In this document: one piece after another, positions 26,651 to 36,064 of the stretch | Layout: every line of letters starts with the position of its first letter | Numbering within the stretch: the first letter of the stretch is position 1 | Source of the DNA: Sphingomonas japonica | GTDB taxonomy: Bacteria; Pseudomonadota; Alphaproteobacteria; Sphingomonadales; Sphingomonadaceae | Length of the DNA: 64,000 bases | NCBI RefSeq assembly: GCF_006346325.1 | Contig: NZ_VDYR01000001.1 | Span: 1,550,001 to 1,614,000, forward strand | Reading direction: 5' to 3' | Made by a program: the position numbers and the translations under genes | The notes under the pieces: model-generated | Database searches by the model: none | What the model was told of the DNA's origin: nothing | The model's input: the letters and a program-made list of their open reading frames with translations, nothing else

Positions 26651-29419
26651 ATGAGCATGACGAACGCACGCAGTCTGGCCATTTTGCTCGCAGGGGTCAC
26701 GACGCTTGCCTGGGTGGCCCCCGCCGCCGCGCAGACGACCGATCCGTTGCAGACTTCCGACGACTCCTCTGCCGATCCGGCGCTCGACCAGGAAGGCGAA
26801 GAAATCGTCGTCACCGGCATCCGCGCCAGCCTCGAGAACGCGCTCGATATCAAGCGCGACGCGATCGGCGTGGTGGATGCCATTTCCGCCGAGGACATCG
26901 GCGATTTCCCCGATGCCAACATCGCCGAGTCGCTGCAGCGCATCTCCGGCGTGTCGATCGACCGCGTCAACGGCGAGGGCCGCGGCATCACCGTTCGCGG
27001 ACTGGGGCCGGAATTCAACACGGTGCTGCTCAACAACCGCCTGCTGTCGACCGAGGTCGGCGGACGCTCCTTTTCGTTCGACATCCTCTCGTCCGAACTG
27101 ATCAGCGGCGCCGAAGTCTATAAATCGTCCGAAGCGCGGCTGCAGGAAGGCGGCATCGGTTCGACCGTGATCCTGCGCACCGCGCGCCCGACCGATCGCG
27201 CCGGCACCCATTTCGCGGGCAGCGCCGCCGGTCGCCACGACAGTACGTCGGAAGAGATCACGCCGTTCCTGTCGGGCGTGCTCAGCCATAGCAACGCCGA
27301 TCGGACGTTCGGCGTGCTGGTCAGCGCGGTCTACGACAAGCGCAATTTCAACCTGACCAACATCTCGACCGATGGCTGGATCATCGACCAGACGATCGAC
27401 ACCGACGGCGACGGCGCGACCGACACCAGCGGCGTGTCGCTGCCCCGCACGCTCAACTTCACCGCCACCGACAGCAGCCGCGAGCGGATTGGCGGCACCT
27501 TCGCGCTCGACTGGGTGTTCTCCGACCAGCTCAAATTCACGATGGACGCGCTCTATACCCAGCAAAAGGTGGCGAGCCGCACCAACCAGCTCGGCTATTA
27601 TGTCGATCCCGCCCGGATCACCGATGCCACGGTCAACGCCAATGGCACCGCGACCGAATTCACGGTGCTGCCCGCGACTGCTAATGCCGGGCTGGCGTCG
27701 GACAATATCGTATCGACCGCGCCGCAGGATGCCCGCACCTATCAGATCGGCGGCAACTTCACCTGGACGCCAAATGACGAACTGACGGTCGTCGTCGATG
27801 GCGCGCATTCGAACTCGCGAGATGCGGCCGACCAGCTGTTCTACGTGGTCGGCACGCGTCAGGTCGGCGTCACCCCAACCTTCATCCTCGACGGCCCCGG
27901 CGGGCTGCCGACGATGACCAACGTGCTTCCCGCAAACGACCGTTCGCGTCCCCTGCTGCATTGCTGTTCGGAACGCGGCGGCCGCAACGGCGACACCACC
28001 AACCAGGCGACGGTCGACGCGACCTGGGACATCGACGGGCTGCTCGACAAGCTGCAGGGCGGCGTGCTGTTCACCAATCGCAAGAAGATCAGCATCGTTC
28101 GCGAATCGCCCGAGCCGCTCGGCTGCTTCTATTGCGGCTATCTCGCCGAAGCGCCGGGATCGCTGTTCAGCGATTTCAGCGCCGACGTACTCGGCCGTCC
28201 GATGACGTGGCTCGATTACGACCGCGACGCGCTGGTCGCCTATTACGGGTCGGACGCCGCGGTTTCGCAGGTCGGCGACGAAAGCCAGGCGGCGATCGAC
28301 GCGCGCAACCGCTTCCTCGCCGTCTATCGCGGGAACAATAACAGCCTCGATCCGATCGATCGCGAGCGCGGGTCGGGCACGGTGCGCGAGAATACCTTCG
28401 CCGCGTATCTGCAGGCGTCGTTCGAGGGTGATTTCGGCGGCAGCCGGTGGACGGCAATGGCGGGCGGGCGCGTCATCCACACCGACCTGCACGCCACCGG
28501 TTATTCGGTGACCTTGCTCGACATCATCCAGAACCCCGCCGATCCGACCGCGGCGGTTCCGGTCTACAGCCCGACCATCCCGGTCGATGCCGACAACAGC
28601 TACACCTATTTCCTGCCGACGCTCAATTTCCGGCTCAACATCACCGAGGATCTGGTGTTCCGCCTCGCCGGATCGCGCACGCTGACCCGGCCGACGCTGA
28701 GCCGCCTGGGGCTGTCGCAGGACTTCGTGTTCCGCCCGCCCAACTCGAATACGGTGAGCGGCGGCAATCCGTTCCTGAAGCCCTTCCTGGCGTGGAATGC
28801 CGATGCCGGGGTCGACTATTATCTCAACCGGTCGAGCTATGTCAGCATCAACGGTTTCTACAAGAAGCTGCAGAACTTCATCATTTCGGGCCAGCAGCCG
28901 GAGGAGTATTTCGGCCTGACCTTCATCGCCAACCGCCCCTACAACGCCCAGAACGGCGAGGTATACGGGCTCGAGGCAGCGGTGCAGACGACGTTCGACT
29001 TCCTGCCCGCACCGTTCGACGGCTTCGGGGTCTCCGCCAACTATACCAAGGTCGAAAGCTCGATCCGGTTCGATCCGTCGCTCAGCAACCAGACGTTCAA
29101 TGTCGAGGGGCTGTCGGATTCGGCCAACCTGATCGCCTTCTATGAAAAGGGGCTGTTCCAGTTCCGCGCCGCGTACAACTGGCGCGACGGCTTCCTGCGC
29201 CAGACCTTCGGGCCGCAGAGCCAGCCGGAGAATATCGGCGCGTACAGCCAGGTCGACCTGAGCGGCAGCATCAAGATCAACAACCAGCTGTCGTTCTTCG
29301 GCGAAGTCCTCAACCTCACCAACGAGAAGTTCCGCAGCTTCTCGCGCTTCGAGGAGCGGCTGATCACGCTGTCGGACCAGGGACGCCGCATCACCGCCGG
29401 GCTGCGCGCCAGCTTCTGA
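26651..29419 (+). CDS. TonB-dependent receptor (carbohydrate-associated)
   Basis: A 922-residue outer-membrane transporter. A signal peptide (to about residue 28, VAPAAAQ) is followed by a TonB box (EEIVVTG), the plug domain (IAESLQRISGVSIDRVNGEG, ITVRGLGPEFNTVLLNNR) and a long beta-barrel ending GLRASF, the usual C-terminal aromatic signature. GGAGGGG lies upstream of the ATG. Beside an alpha-galactosidase, an epimerase and a sugar operon, it most likely imports an alpha-galactoside oligosaccharide, energised by TonB-ExbBD. The exact ligand is inference. Confidence 0.93.
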   Translation: MSMTNARSLAILLAGVTTLAWVAPAAAQTTDPLQTSDDSSADPALDQEGEEIVVTGIRASLENALDIKRDAIGVVDAISAEDIGDFPDANIAESLQRISGVSIDRVNGEGRGITVRGLGPEFNTVLLNNRLLSTEVGGRSFSFDILSSELISGAEVYKSSEARLQEGGIGSTVILRTARPTDRAGTHFAGSAAGRHDSTSEEITPFLSGVLSHSNADRTFGVLVSAVYDKRNFNLTNISTDGWIIDQTIDTDGDGATDTSGVSLPRTLNFTATDSSRERIGGTFALDWVFSDQLKFTMDALYTQQKVASRTNQLGYYVDPARITDATVNANGTATEFTVLPATANAGLASDNIVSTAPQDARTYQIGGNFTWTPNDELTVVVDGAHSNSRDAADQLFYVVGTRQVGVTPTFILDGPGGLPTMTNVLPANDRSRPLLHCCSERGGRNGDTTNQATVDATWDIDGLLDKLQGGVLFTNRKKISIVRESPEPLGCFYCGYLAEAPGSLFSDFSADVLGRPMTWLDYDRDALVAYYGSDAAVSQVGDESQAAIDARNRFLAVYRGNNNSLDPIDRERGSGTVRENTFAAYLQASFEGDFGGSRWTAMAGGRVIHTDLHATGYSVTLLDIIQNPADPTAAVPVYSPTIPVDADNSYTYFLPTLNFRLNITEDLVFRLAGSRTLTRPTLSRLGLSQDFVFRPPNSNTVSGGNPFLKPFLAWNADAGVDYYLNRSSYVSINGFYKKLQNFIISGQQPEEYFGLTFIANRPYNAQNGEVYGLEAAVQTTFDFLPAPFDGFGVSANYTKVESSIRFDPSLSNQTFNVEGLSDSANLIAFYEKGLFQFRAAYNWRDGFLRQTFGPQSQPENIGAYSQVDLSGSIKINNQLSFFGEVLNLTNEKFRSFSRFEERLITLSDQGRRITAGLRASF

Positions 29420-29432
29420 TCGAATAAGGGGG

Positions 29433-29466
29433 ACGGTCGCGGCTGAAGGGTCGCGGCCGTTTATTT
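29433..29466 (+). terminator. Possible terminator after the TonB-dependent receptor
   Basis: ACGGTCGCG and CGCGGCCGT pair over 9 bp with one G-U pair and a 10-base loop, followed by TTATTT. It sits between the receptor stop and the epimerase start, so the epimerase may be expressed partly by read-through or from its own promoter. Confidence 0.5.
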
Positions 29467-29488
29467 CGTGAGCAGAAGGCAACAGGCG

Positions 29489-30535
29489 ATGGTGGTGGTG
29501 CGCAGCCGATCGATCGCCTTGCCAAACGGCACCGATGCACAGCTGTTCACCCTAGGTGCCGGGACAGGGCTGACCGTCACCCTGTCCGATCTCGGCGCCA
29601 CGCTGATCGCGATCTCGGCGCCCGACCGTGACGGCGGTGTCGACAATGTCCTGCTCGGATCACACGATCTCGCCGATTATCCGGTCGCCGGTTCGGCGCG
29701 GTCGCATCATTATCTCGGCGCGACCTGCGGGCGCTTCGCCAATCGCATCGCCGGCGCACGCTTCGTGCTCGACGGCCACGAATATCGGGTCGCCGCCAAT
29801 GATCCGCCGCACCATCTCCATGGAGGAGTTGTCGGGTTCGACGCGCTCCGGTGGAATGCACAGCTCGTCACCGATGGCGTGACGATGCAGTTGGAGAGCG
29901 CCGACGGCGACCAGGGCTTTCCCGGCACGCTGACCGTGCAGGCGACGTTCCGCATCATCGACGGCGACACGCTGGAGATCGCGTACGAAGCGACAAGCGA
30001 CCGGCCGACCCACGTCAACCTCACCAGCCACGGCTATTTCAACCTGGCCGGACGTGACAGCATAACGGCCGCCGACCACCTGCTGACGATCGCTGCCGAC
30101 CGCTATCTGCCGATCGCCCCCGATGCGATCCCGCTCGGTACGCTCGAGCCGGTTGTCGGCACGCCGTTCGACTTTCGCACACCGCGCGCGATCGGCGAGC
30201 GGATCGACGCCGATCATCCCCAGATCGAGGCAGGCGACGGTTACAACCACTGCTTCGCACTCGATACGCCGCGTCTCGACCGCACCAGCGCAGTGCTCAG
30301 CCATCGCGGCAGCGGCCGGCGCATGGCAATCGCGACCAGCGTGCCGGGGCTGCAACTCTATAGCGGCAACGCACTGCCAGACGACGGTCTCGCCCGCGGC
30401 CGCCGCAGCGGCGTCGCGATCGAAGCGCAGCATTTTCCCGATACGCCCAATCGTCCGGGCTTTCCGGCCACGCGGCTCGATCCCGGCGAGACGTGGCGTT
30501 CGGTCACTCGGCTGACGTTCAGCGCCGACGGGTGA
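29489..30535 (+). CDS. galM: Aldose 1-epimerase (galactose mutarotase)
   Basis: A 348-residue cytoplasmic mutarotase that interconverts alpha and beta anomers of galactose or other aldoses. Family motifs are GATCGRFANRI, HHLHGG (catalytic His), THVNLTSHGYFNLAG (second His) and a late Glu region (RSGVAIEAQHFPD). No signal peptide is visible. The ATG at 29489 is preferred over the GTG at 29468. It fits the neighbourhood, because galactose oxidation needs the beta anomer. Confidence 0.9.
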   Translation: MVVVRSRSIALPNGTDAQLFTLGAGTGLTVTLSDLGATLIAISAPDRDGGVDNVLLGSHDLADYPVAGSARSHHYLGATCGRFANRIAGARFVLDGHEYRVAANDPPHHLHGGVVGFDALRWNAQLVTDGVTMQLESADGDQGFPGTLTVQATFRIIDGDTLEIAYEATSDRPTHVNLTSHGYFNLAGRDSITAADHLLTIAADRYLPIAPDAIPLGTLEPVVGTPFDFRTPRAIGERIDADHPQIEAGDGYNHCFALDTPRLDRTSAVLSHRGSGRRMAIATSVPGLQLYSGNALPDDGLARGRRSGVAIEAQHFPDTPNRPGFPATRLDPGETWRSVTRLTFSADG

Positions 30536-30574
30536 GCGCTTCCAGGTCCAGTGCTCTTAGCTCTCCGCAAGGTC

Positions 30575-31276
30575 CTAAAGCCAGCCCATCCGCCCGCCAT
30601 CTGTGACGACGTCCTCGCCGGTGATGAAGCGCGCCGCGTCCGACGCCAGGAACCACGCCAGTTCGGCGACATCCTCGGGCCGACCAATATCGGCTGGGTC
30701 GATCACTTCCTTGCCGGCTGCGATATTGGGGCTGGCGTGCAGCATCGCCGTGTCGATCGCGCCGGGCAGGATCGCGTTGCAGCGGATGCCGAGCGGCTTG
30801 CCCTCGATCGCGGTCGAGCGCGTGAGGCTGACCAGCGCCGCCTTCGACGCGGCATAGGATGCGACGTCGGGCGAAGTGCGCCGCGCATGTACCGAGGCGA
30901 TGTTGACGATCGCGCCGCCCGGTCGCATCGCCGCCAGCGCGCGGCCCGACAGCAGCGCAGGGGCGACGAGGTTGACCGCCAGCAGCCGCTGCCAGTCGTC
31001 GGCGCGATGCTCGGCAAGCGGTTTGAAGATCATCATCCCGGCGACGTTGACGAGCATGTCGATCCGTCCCAGCCGATCGAGCGCAGCATCGAACGCGTCG
31101 GCCACCTGCGCGGCATCACTCAGGTCGGCCGGAAGTATCAGCGCATCGGATACCGGCTCGGGAAAATCACGGTCGATCAGCGCCAGCTGCACGCCGCCCG
31201 CGGCGAACCGGCGCGCGACGGCTCCGCCGATCCCGCCTGCGGCGCCGGTGATCAGCGCGACGCACTCGCTCACCAT
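30575..31276 (-). CDS. Short-chain dehydrogenase (candidate galactose dehydrogenase)
   Basis: A 233-residue SDR. The cofactor motif is ITGAAGGIGGAV, followed by LALIDRD (Asp favouring NAD). The catalytic residues are Ser in VNIASVHA and Tyr/Lys in ASYAASKAAL. The ATG at 31276 overlaps the dgoD stop by seven bases and has GGGAG nine bases upstream, so it is the last gene of the ABC-dgoD operon. Being beside a D-galactonate dehydratase, oxidation of D-galactose to galactonolactone is the most economical guess; specificity is not proven. Confidence 0.8.
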   Translation of the reverse strand: MVSECVALITGAAGGIGGAVARRFAAGGVQLALIDRDFPEPVSDALILPADLSDAAQVADAFDAALDRLGRIDMLVNVAGMMIFKPLAEHRADDWQRLLAVNLVAPALLSGRALAAMRPGGAIVNIASVHARRTSPDVASYAASKAALVSLTRSTAIEGKPLGIRCNAILPGAIDTAMLHASPNIAAGKEVIDPADIGRPEDVAELAWFLASDAARFITGEDVVTDGGRMGWL

Positions 31277-32415
31277 TCGCGCAGGCTCCCGTCGCGCCCG
31301 CGCCACACCGGATTGCGCCAGCGATGTGGGCTTGCCGCCGCCTCGCGCACGCGCGCCTCGTCGATGTCGATGCCCAGCCCCGGCCCGTCGAGCGCGGCGA
31401 CCGACCCCTGCGTCACCGCCAATACTTCGGGGTTGGAGACATAGGTGAGCAGGTCGGCATCGGCCTGGTTGTAATGGATGCCGAGCGATATCTCCTGAAT
31501 GACGAAATTGGGCGACACGGCGCTGACCTGAAGACACGCCGCCAGCGCCAGCGGGCCGAGCGGGCAATGCGGGGCGAACGCGACATCGTAGGTCTCGGCC
31601 ATCGCGGCGATGCGGCGGCATTCGGAAATGCCGCCGGCATGGCTCAAGTCCGGCTGGGCGATGTCGATCGCCCCCAGTTCGAAGAAGCGCCGGAAATCCC
31701 AGCGGCTGTAGAGCCGCTCCCCGAGCGCGATCGGCACGCCGGTGCCTTGCGTGATCTGCGCGATCGCCTCGGGCTGCTCGCTCAGCAGCACTTCCTCGAC
31801 GAACAGCGGGCGGTGCGGGGCGAGTGCGTGGACCAGCTGGCGCGCCATCGGACGATGCACGCGGCCGTGGAAATCGATGCCCACGTCGATGCCGGTCGCG
31901 CGAACCGTTTCGAGCCGCTCGACCGCGGCGTCGACCGCGGCCGGGCTGTCGAGCCAGTCCATGTCCTCGGTACCGTTCATCTTGACCGCATCGAAGCCCT
32001 GTTCGCGCCGAGCTGCGGCAGCTTCGGCGACGTCGCCCGGCCGGTCGCCGCCGATCCAGGCATAGACGCGCAGCCGGTCGCGCACGCGCCCGCCGAGCAG
32101 GTCGGCGACCGGCACGCCGAGCCGCCGGCCCTTGAGGTCCCACAGCGCCTGGTCGATCCCCGACAGCGCCGACATCAGTACCGGCCCGCCACGATAGAAT
32201 CCCATGCGGTAGAGCAGCTGCCAGATATCCTCGATGCGTCCGGCGGGCAGCCCGGTGATGCGATCGCGCGCCGCCTCCATCGCGCCGGCGACGGCTTCGG
32301 CATGACCCTCGAGGCTTGCCTCGCCCCAGCCGACCGCGCCATCGTCGGTCTCGATCCGGACGAACAGCCAGCGAGGCGCCACGATGAAGGTTTCGAGGCG
32401 GGCGATCTTATCCAT
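31270..32415 (-). CDS. dgoD: D-galactonate dehydratase
   Basis: A 381-residue enolase-superfamily enzyme that dehydrates D-galactonate to 2-keto-3-deoxygalactonate (De Ley-Doudoroff route). It is collinear with Escherichia coli DgoD throughout. The metal ligands are Asp181, Glu207 or its neighbour Glu208, and Glu233 (in GERLYSRWDF). The catalytic histidines are His183 (DFHGR) and His283 (APHCPLG). One oddity is EEV where the family usually has EEP. The ATG at 32415 overlaps the permease gene by eight bases. Confidence 0.92.
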   Translation of the reverse strand: MDKIARLETFIVAPRWLFVRIETDDGAVGWGEASLEGHAEAVAGAMEAARDRITGLPAGRIEDIWQLLYRMGFYRGGPVLMSALSGIDQALWDLKGRRLGVPVADLLGGRVRDRLRVYAWIGGDRPGDVAEAAAARREQGFDAVKMNGTEDMDWLDSPAAVDAAVERLETVRATGIDVGIDFHGRVHRPMARQLVHALAPHRPLFVEEVLLSEQPEAIAQITQGTGVPIALGERLYSRWDFRRFFELGAIDIAQPDLSHAGGISECRRIAAMAETYDVAFAPHCPLGPLALAACLQVSAVSPNFVIQEISLGIHYNQADADLLTYVSNPEVLAVTQGSVAALDGPGLGIDIDEARVREAAASPHRWRNPVWRGRDGSLREW

Positions 32416-33418
32416 GCGGTTCCTCGCGCTTGGGGGCGGGTTGGGATGTCGGCGCGCGCGGGCGGACGAGAAAGCCCAGGCTTCCCAGCGTTCCGGTCTG
32501 GCGCATCCGATCGATGATGACCGCGACCAGCAGGATGCCGCCGCGCACGACATATTGGTAGAAGGTGGGGACGTTGAGCAGGTTGAGCGCGTTCTGCGCC
32601 GCGCCCATGATCAGCACGCCGATCACCACCCCTGCGATGGTCCCGACCCCGCCTGCCAGCGACACGCCGCCGAGCACGCAGGCCGAGATCACCGCGAGTT
32701 CGAGCCCGATGCTGGTGTTGGGCTGGCCGCTGGTGATGCGCGCGGCGAGGATGATCCCGGCAAGCCCGGCGACCAGGCCCTGCGCGACGAACACCAGGAT
32801 GCGCACCCGCGTTACCGGCACGCCTGCCAGCCGCGCCGCTTCGGGATTGCCGCCGATGGCGAGGATGTTGCGCCCGAACACCGTACGGTTGAGGACGAAG
32901 CCGAACAGCGCGAAGCTGCACAGCATCACCCAGATCGGATAGTTGAGCCCGAGAAACGCGCCCGATCCCAGTTCGTAGAAGCGCTCTGCCGGGATCGCGA
33001 CCGATTCCCCGCCCGACGCGAGGAAGGCCAGCCCGCGCACGATCTCCATCATCGCCAGCGTCACGATCAGCGAATTGACCTGCAGCCGGGCGACGACGAC
33101 GCCGTTGACGAAGCCGACCGCCGCGCCCCCGAGCAGTCCCGCGACCACGCCAAGCAGCACGCTGCCGCTATTCGCGATCACCACTGCCGCCAGCACGCCC
33201 GACAAGGCCACCGTCGATCCGACCGACAGATCGACTTCACGCATCGCCAGTACCAGCATCATCGTCGCCGCGATCGTCCCGACCAGCGTAACCGACAGCA
33301 GCAGGCCGCGCAGGTTCCGGGGTCCGAGAAAATCGGGAACGAACAGCGACAGTGCGAAGACCAGGACGAGCAACGCGGCAAGCGGCGCGAGCCGGCGCAG
33401 GAGAGCGGACGAGGTCAT
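32408..33418 (-). CDS. Sugar ABC transporter permease (AraH/RbsC type)
   Basis: A 336-residue inner-membrane permease of the CUT2 family, with about 8-10 hydrophobic helices. Family stretches are REVDLSVGSTVALSGVLAA, VNSLIVTLAMMEIVRGLAF, FGRNILAIGGNPEAARLAGV (the loop that contacts the ATPase) and GGVSLAGGVGTIAGVVIG. It overlaps the ATPase gene by four bases and dgoD by eight bases. With the neighbouring binding protein and ATPase it forms an arabinose/galactose-type importer. Confidence 0.92.
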   Translation of the reverse strand: MTSSALLRRLAPLAALLVLVFALSLFVPDFLGPRNLRGLLLSVTLVGTIAATMMLVLAMREVDLSVGSTVALSGVLAAVVIANSGSVLLGVVAGLLGGAAVGFVNGVVVARLQVNSLIVTLAMMEIVRGLAFLASGGESVAIPAERFYELGSGAFLGLNYPIWVMLCSFALFGFVLNRTVFGRNILAIGGNPEAARLAGVPVTRVRILVFVAQGLVAGLAGIILAARITSGQPNTSIGLELAVISACVLGGVSLAGGVGTIAGVVIGVLIMGAAQNALNLLNVPTFYQYVVRGGILLVAVIIDRMRQTGTLGSLGFLVRPRAPTSQPAPKREEPHG

Positions 33419-34926
33419 AAAGCGTTCTCGATCGATCGTACGGGTTCGGGAAGCGCCAGCCGCAGCACACGGTCTGGCGACAAGTCGGCGCGCGCGACGA
33501 CGCCGGAGATCGCACCGTCGCGCATGACGATGACGCGGTCGGCGAGACCCAGCACTTCGGCGAGGTCGCTCGACGCGAAGACGACGGTGCCGCCGCGCTC
33601 GGCAAAGCCGAACAGCTGGTCGTACAGTTCACTGCGCGCGCCGACGTCGATTCCGCGCGTCGGTTCGTCGAGCAGCAGGATATCGGACCCGGCGAACAGC
33701 CAGCGCGCCAGGATCGCCTTTTGCTGGTTGCCTCCCGACAGGCTGGCGATTGCGGTTTCGGCGCTGGCGGTTCGGATCCCAAGCTCGGCGATCTGCGCCG
33801 CCGCAGCTTCGCGTTCCGCGCGGGGGCTTGTCCATGCCGAACCGCTGCCAAGGTTGCGCCACGCGAGCGCGATATTTTCGCACACCGACGCGCGTGGGAC
33901 GATCGCCTGGTCCTTGCGGTCCTCGGGCGCGAGTGCCAGCCCGGCGGCGATCGCGGCGCGCGGATCGCCCGGGGCGATGGCGTTCCCGTGTGCCGACACG
34001 GTCCCGGCGGTGGGATGCTCGGCGCCGAAGAGAAGGCGGAACAGCTCGGTCCGCCCCGCCCCCACCAGTCCGAACAGCCCGACGACCTCGCCGCGATGCA
34101 CCGACAGCGTAGCCGGTGCCGATAGGCCCTTCCCCGTCAGGCCATCGACCCGAAGTGCGGCTCTGCCGGTCGTGCGCGGGCGATAACGATAGATATCGGC
34201 AACCTCGCGCCCGGCCATCGCGGTGATGAGCCGCGCCTCATCGGCCGGACCGACATTCGCAGCATCAAGCACATGCCGCCCGTCGCGCAGCACCGTCGCG
34301 GTGTCGGCGAGTGCGAACACTTCCTCCATGCGGTGGCTGACGTAAAGGATCGCGCAGCCCTGATCGCGCAGTTCGCGGATGATCGCCATCAGCCGCTCGG
34401 TCTCGCGCGTGCTCAGCGAACTGGTCGGCTCGTCGAAGGCGAGGATGCGCGCGTTGCGCAGCAAGGCGCGGCCGATCTCGATCATCTGGCGCTGGCCGAT
34501 CGACAGGTCGCGCACGCGCGTCGCTGGATCGATCGCCTCGCCGAGCCGATCGAGCACGGCGCGTGCGCGATCGTGGAGCGCCCGGCGGTCGAGCAGTCCC
34601 CCGCGTACCGGCAACGCGCCGAGCATCAGGTTCTCCGCGACGCTCAGGTCGGGGGCGAGCTGCAGTTCCTGGTGAATGATCGCGACGCCCGCCGCCTGGC
34701 TGTCGCGCGGCGAGGCGAACTCGGCGGGGCGACCATCGATGGCGATGCCGCCCGAATCGGGGCGATATTCGCCGGCGAGAATCTTGAGCAGCGTCGATTT
34801 GCCCGCACCATTCTCGCCGATCAGCGCGCGGACCTCGCCTGCGCCGACGGCAAAATCGATGCGGTCGAGCGCCAGCACGCCGGGAAAGCGCTTGGTGACG
34901 CCGCGATATTCGATCAGCGCGGTCAT
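33415..34926 (-). CDS. Sugar ABC transporter ATP-binding protein (AraG/MglA type)
   Basis: A 503-residue tandem ATPase of the CUT2 family. The first half has Walker A GENGAGKST, signature LSIGQRQMIEIGRAL and Walker B ILAFDEPTSSL. The second half has a degenerate Walker A (GLVGAGRTE), signature LSGGNQQKAILARWL and Walker B ILLLDEPTRGID, as in AraG and MglA. It overlaps both neighbours by four bases, so the three transporter genes are translationally coupled. Confidence 0.94.
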   Translation of the reverse strand: MTALIEYRGVTKRFPGVLALDRIDFAVGAGEVRALIGENGAGKSTLLKILAGEYRPDSGGIAIDGRPAEFASPRDSQAAGVAIIHQELQLAPDLSVAENLMLGALPVRGGLLDRRALHDRARAVLDRLGEAIDPATRVRDLSIGQRQMIEIGRALLRNARILAFDEPTSSLSTRETERLMAIIRELRDQGCAILYVSHRMEEVFALADTATVLRDGRHVLDAANVGPADEARLITAMAGREVADIYRYRPRTTGRAALRVDGLTGKGLSAPATLSVHRGEVVGLFGLVGAGRTELFRLLFGAEHPTAGTVSAHGNAIAPGDPRAAIAAGLALAPEDRKDQAIVPRASVCENIALAWRNLGSGSAWTSPRAEREAAAAQIAELGIRTASAETAIASLSGGNQQKAILARWLFAGSDILLLDEPTRGIDVGARSELYDQLFGFAERGGTVVFASSDLAEVLGLADRVIVMRDGAISGVVARADLSPDRVLRLALPEPVRSIENAL

Positions 34927-35915
34927 GCCGCTTCCCGCGCGAGCACGGCGCGGAAATTGCCGCGATCGATCAGGATGCCGGGGGTCAGCGTTTCCGCCGG
35001 AGGGCGCAGGCCTTGCGTGATCCAGCGATACATCGCGGCGCTGGTATCATATCCGTGGCGCCGCGCGCTCAGCAGCACTGACGCGAGAAAACCGGTCGGG
35101 TGCGGGCGTTCGAGCTCGGCGATCGCCGCCTGCGACCCGCCGATGCCGACCCCGATCACCTGGCGGGCGCCCAGCCGCAATCCCTCGGCTGCGCGCACTC
35201 CGCCGACTACGGTCTCGTCGTTCAACCCCAGGATGATCCAGTTGGTAACGCCGCCCGAGCGAGTCAGCACCGGCGCCGCCGCAGTGAACGCGCCCTCGGT
35301 ATCCGTCGTGCGCTGCGGCGCGTCGAAGATGCGCGCTTGCGGCACGCCGCCCGCGACCAGCGCGCGCACCGCACCCATCGTGCGGTCGCGCCCGGTCTCG
35401 AGACTGTCGTGCGCGATCCGCAGAACGCCAAGCGTGTCGAGACTCCAGCCGCGCCGCTTCGCCTCGGCCAGCGCCGCCTCCCCTGCGGTCGCACCGATCG
35501 CGACGGCGGAGATGCCGACATGCGGAATACTCGCGATCGGTGCCCCTCTGGGACCGGTCAGGCGATCGTCGACCGACAGGATCTTCATCCCGGTGCGCGC
35601 CCCGAAGCCGGCAATCGCCGGCCCAAGCCGCGGATCGGGCGCGCAGATCACCAGGCCTTGCGCATAACGGGCGTAGAGCGTGCCCAACGCCGCCAGCACG
35701 CGGTCGCCATCCTCGCCACCGATCCGCAGCAAATCGAAACCGAGCGCGTGCGCCGCGCGTCCGGCGAACGCCCATTCGTCCTGGAACCACTGCACTTCGG
35801 GCATTTTCACGACGAAGCCGATGCGGATGCCGTCGGCGGCGCCCGCGCAGCCGCCGAGCATGGCAATGCTGGAGAGCGACGTGCCGATCAGCACGCCCCG
35901 CCGCGTCACGCCCAT
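34923..35915 (-). CDS. Sugar ABC transporter substrate-binding lipoprotein (AraF-like)
   Basis: A 330-residue periplasmic binding protein. The ATG at 35915 has GGGGAGGA upstream. The leader MGVTRRGVLIGTSLSSIAML ends in a lipobox LGGC, so it is predicted to be membrane-anchored, which is unusual for a Gram-negative AraF. The mature domain begins IRIGFVVKMPEVQWFQDEW, like AraF, and has LGLNDETVVGGVRAAE near the C-terminal lobe. It is the first gene of the operon AraF-AraG-AraH-dgoD-SDR. The ligand is L-arabinose or D-galactose by homology; context favours D-galactose. Confidence 0.9.
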   Translation of the reverse strand: MGVTRRGVLIGTSLSSIAMLGGCAGAADGIRIGFVVKMPEVQWFQDEWAFAGRAAHALGFDLLRIGGEDGDRVLAALGTLYARYAQGLVICAPDPRLGPAIAGFGARTGMKILSVDDRLTGPRGAPIASIPHVGISAVAIGATAGEAALAEAKRRGWSLDTLGVLRIAHDSLETGRDRTMGAVRALVAGGVPQARIFDAPQRTTDTEGAFTAAAPVLTRSGGVTNWIILGLNDETVVGGVRAAEGLRLGARQVIGVGIGGSQAAIAELERPHPTGFLASVLLSARRHGYDTSAAMYRWITQGLRPPAETLTPGILIDRGNFRAVLAREAA

Positions 35916-35970
35916 TCGAGAATCCTCCCCTTTCTTGATCGCCATCATGCGGGATCGATCGACATTCGTC

Positions 35971-35989
35971 AATTTATATCATATTTATT
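35971..35989. promoter_or_regulatory. Candidate GntR-family operator between the ABC operon and its regulator
   Basis: AATTTATATCATATTTATT is a 19-bp imperfect palindrome around a central C. It lies in the 149-bp divergent gap between the sugar ABC operon and the GntR gene and shares the ATATCATATTTA core with the site at 26594. The position suits repression of the operon and autoregulation. Confidence 0.65.
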
Positions 35990-36064
35990 ATCGGATAGAA
36001 GATGCTGGAGGCGGGTGATCGTACGGGCTACCGTCGCAGCGCCCGGCCGGGTAGGACAGACGCG

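Noticed and set aside
26636..29482. Open frame of about 948 codons on the minus strand opposite the TonB-dependent receptor
   Set aside because: It runs antisense to a clearly real receptor. The long openness comes from GC-rich codon bias; the translation is Arg/Ala/Asp-rich with no protein-like motif.
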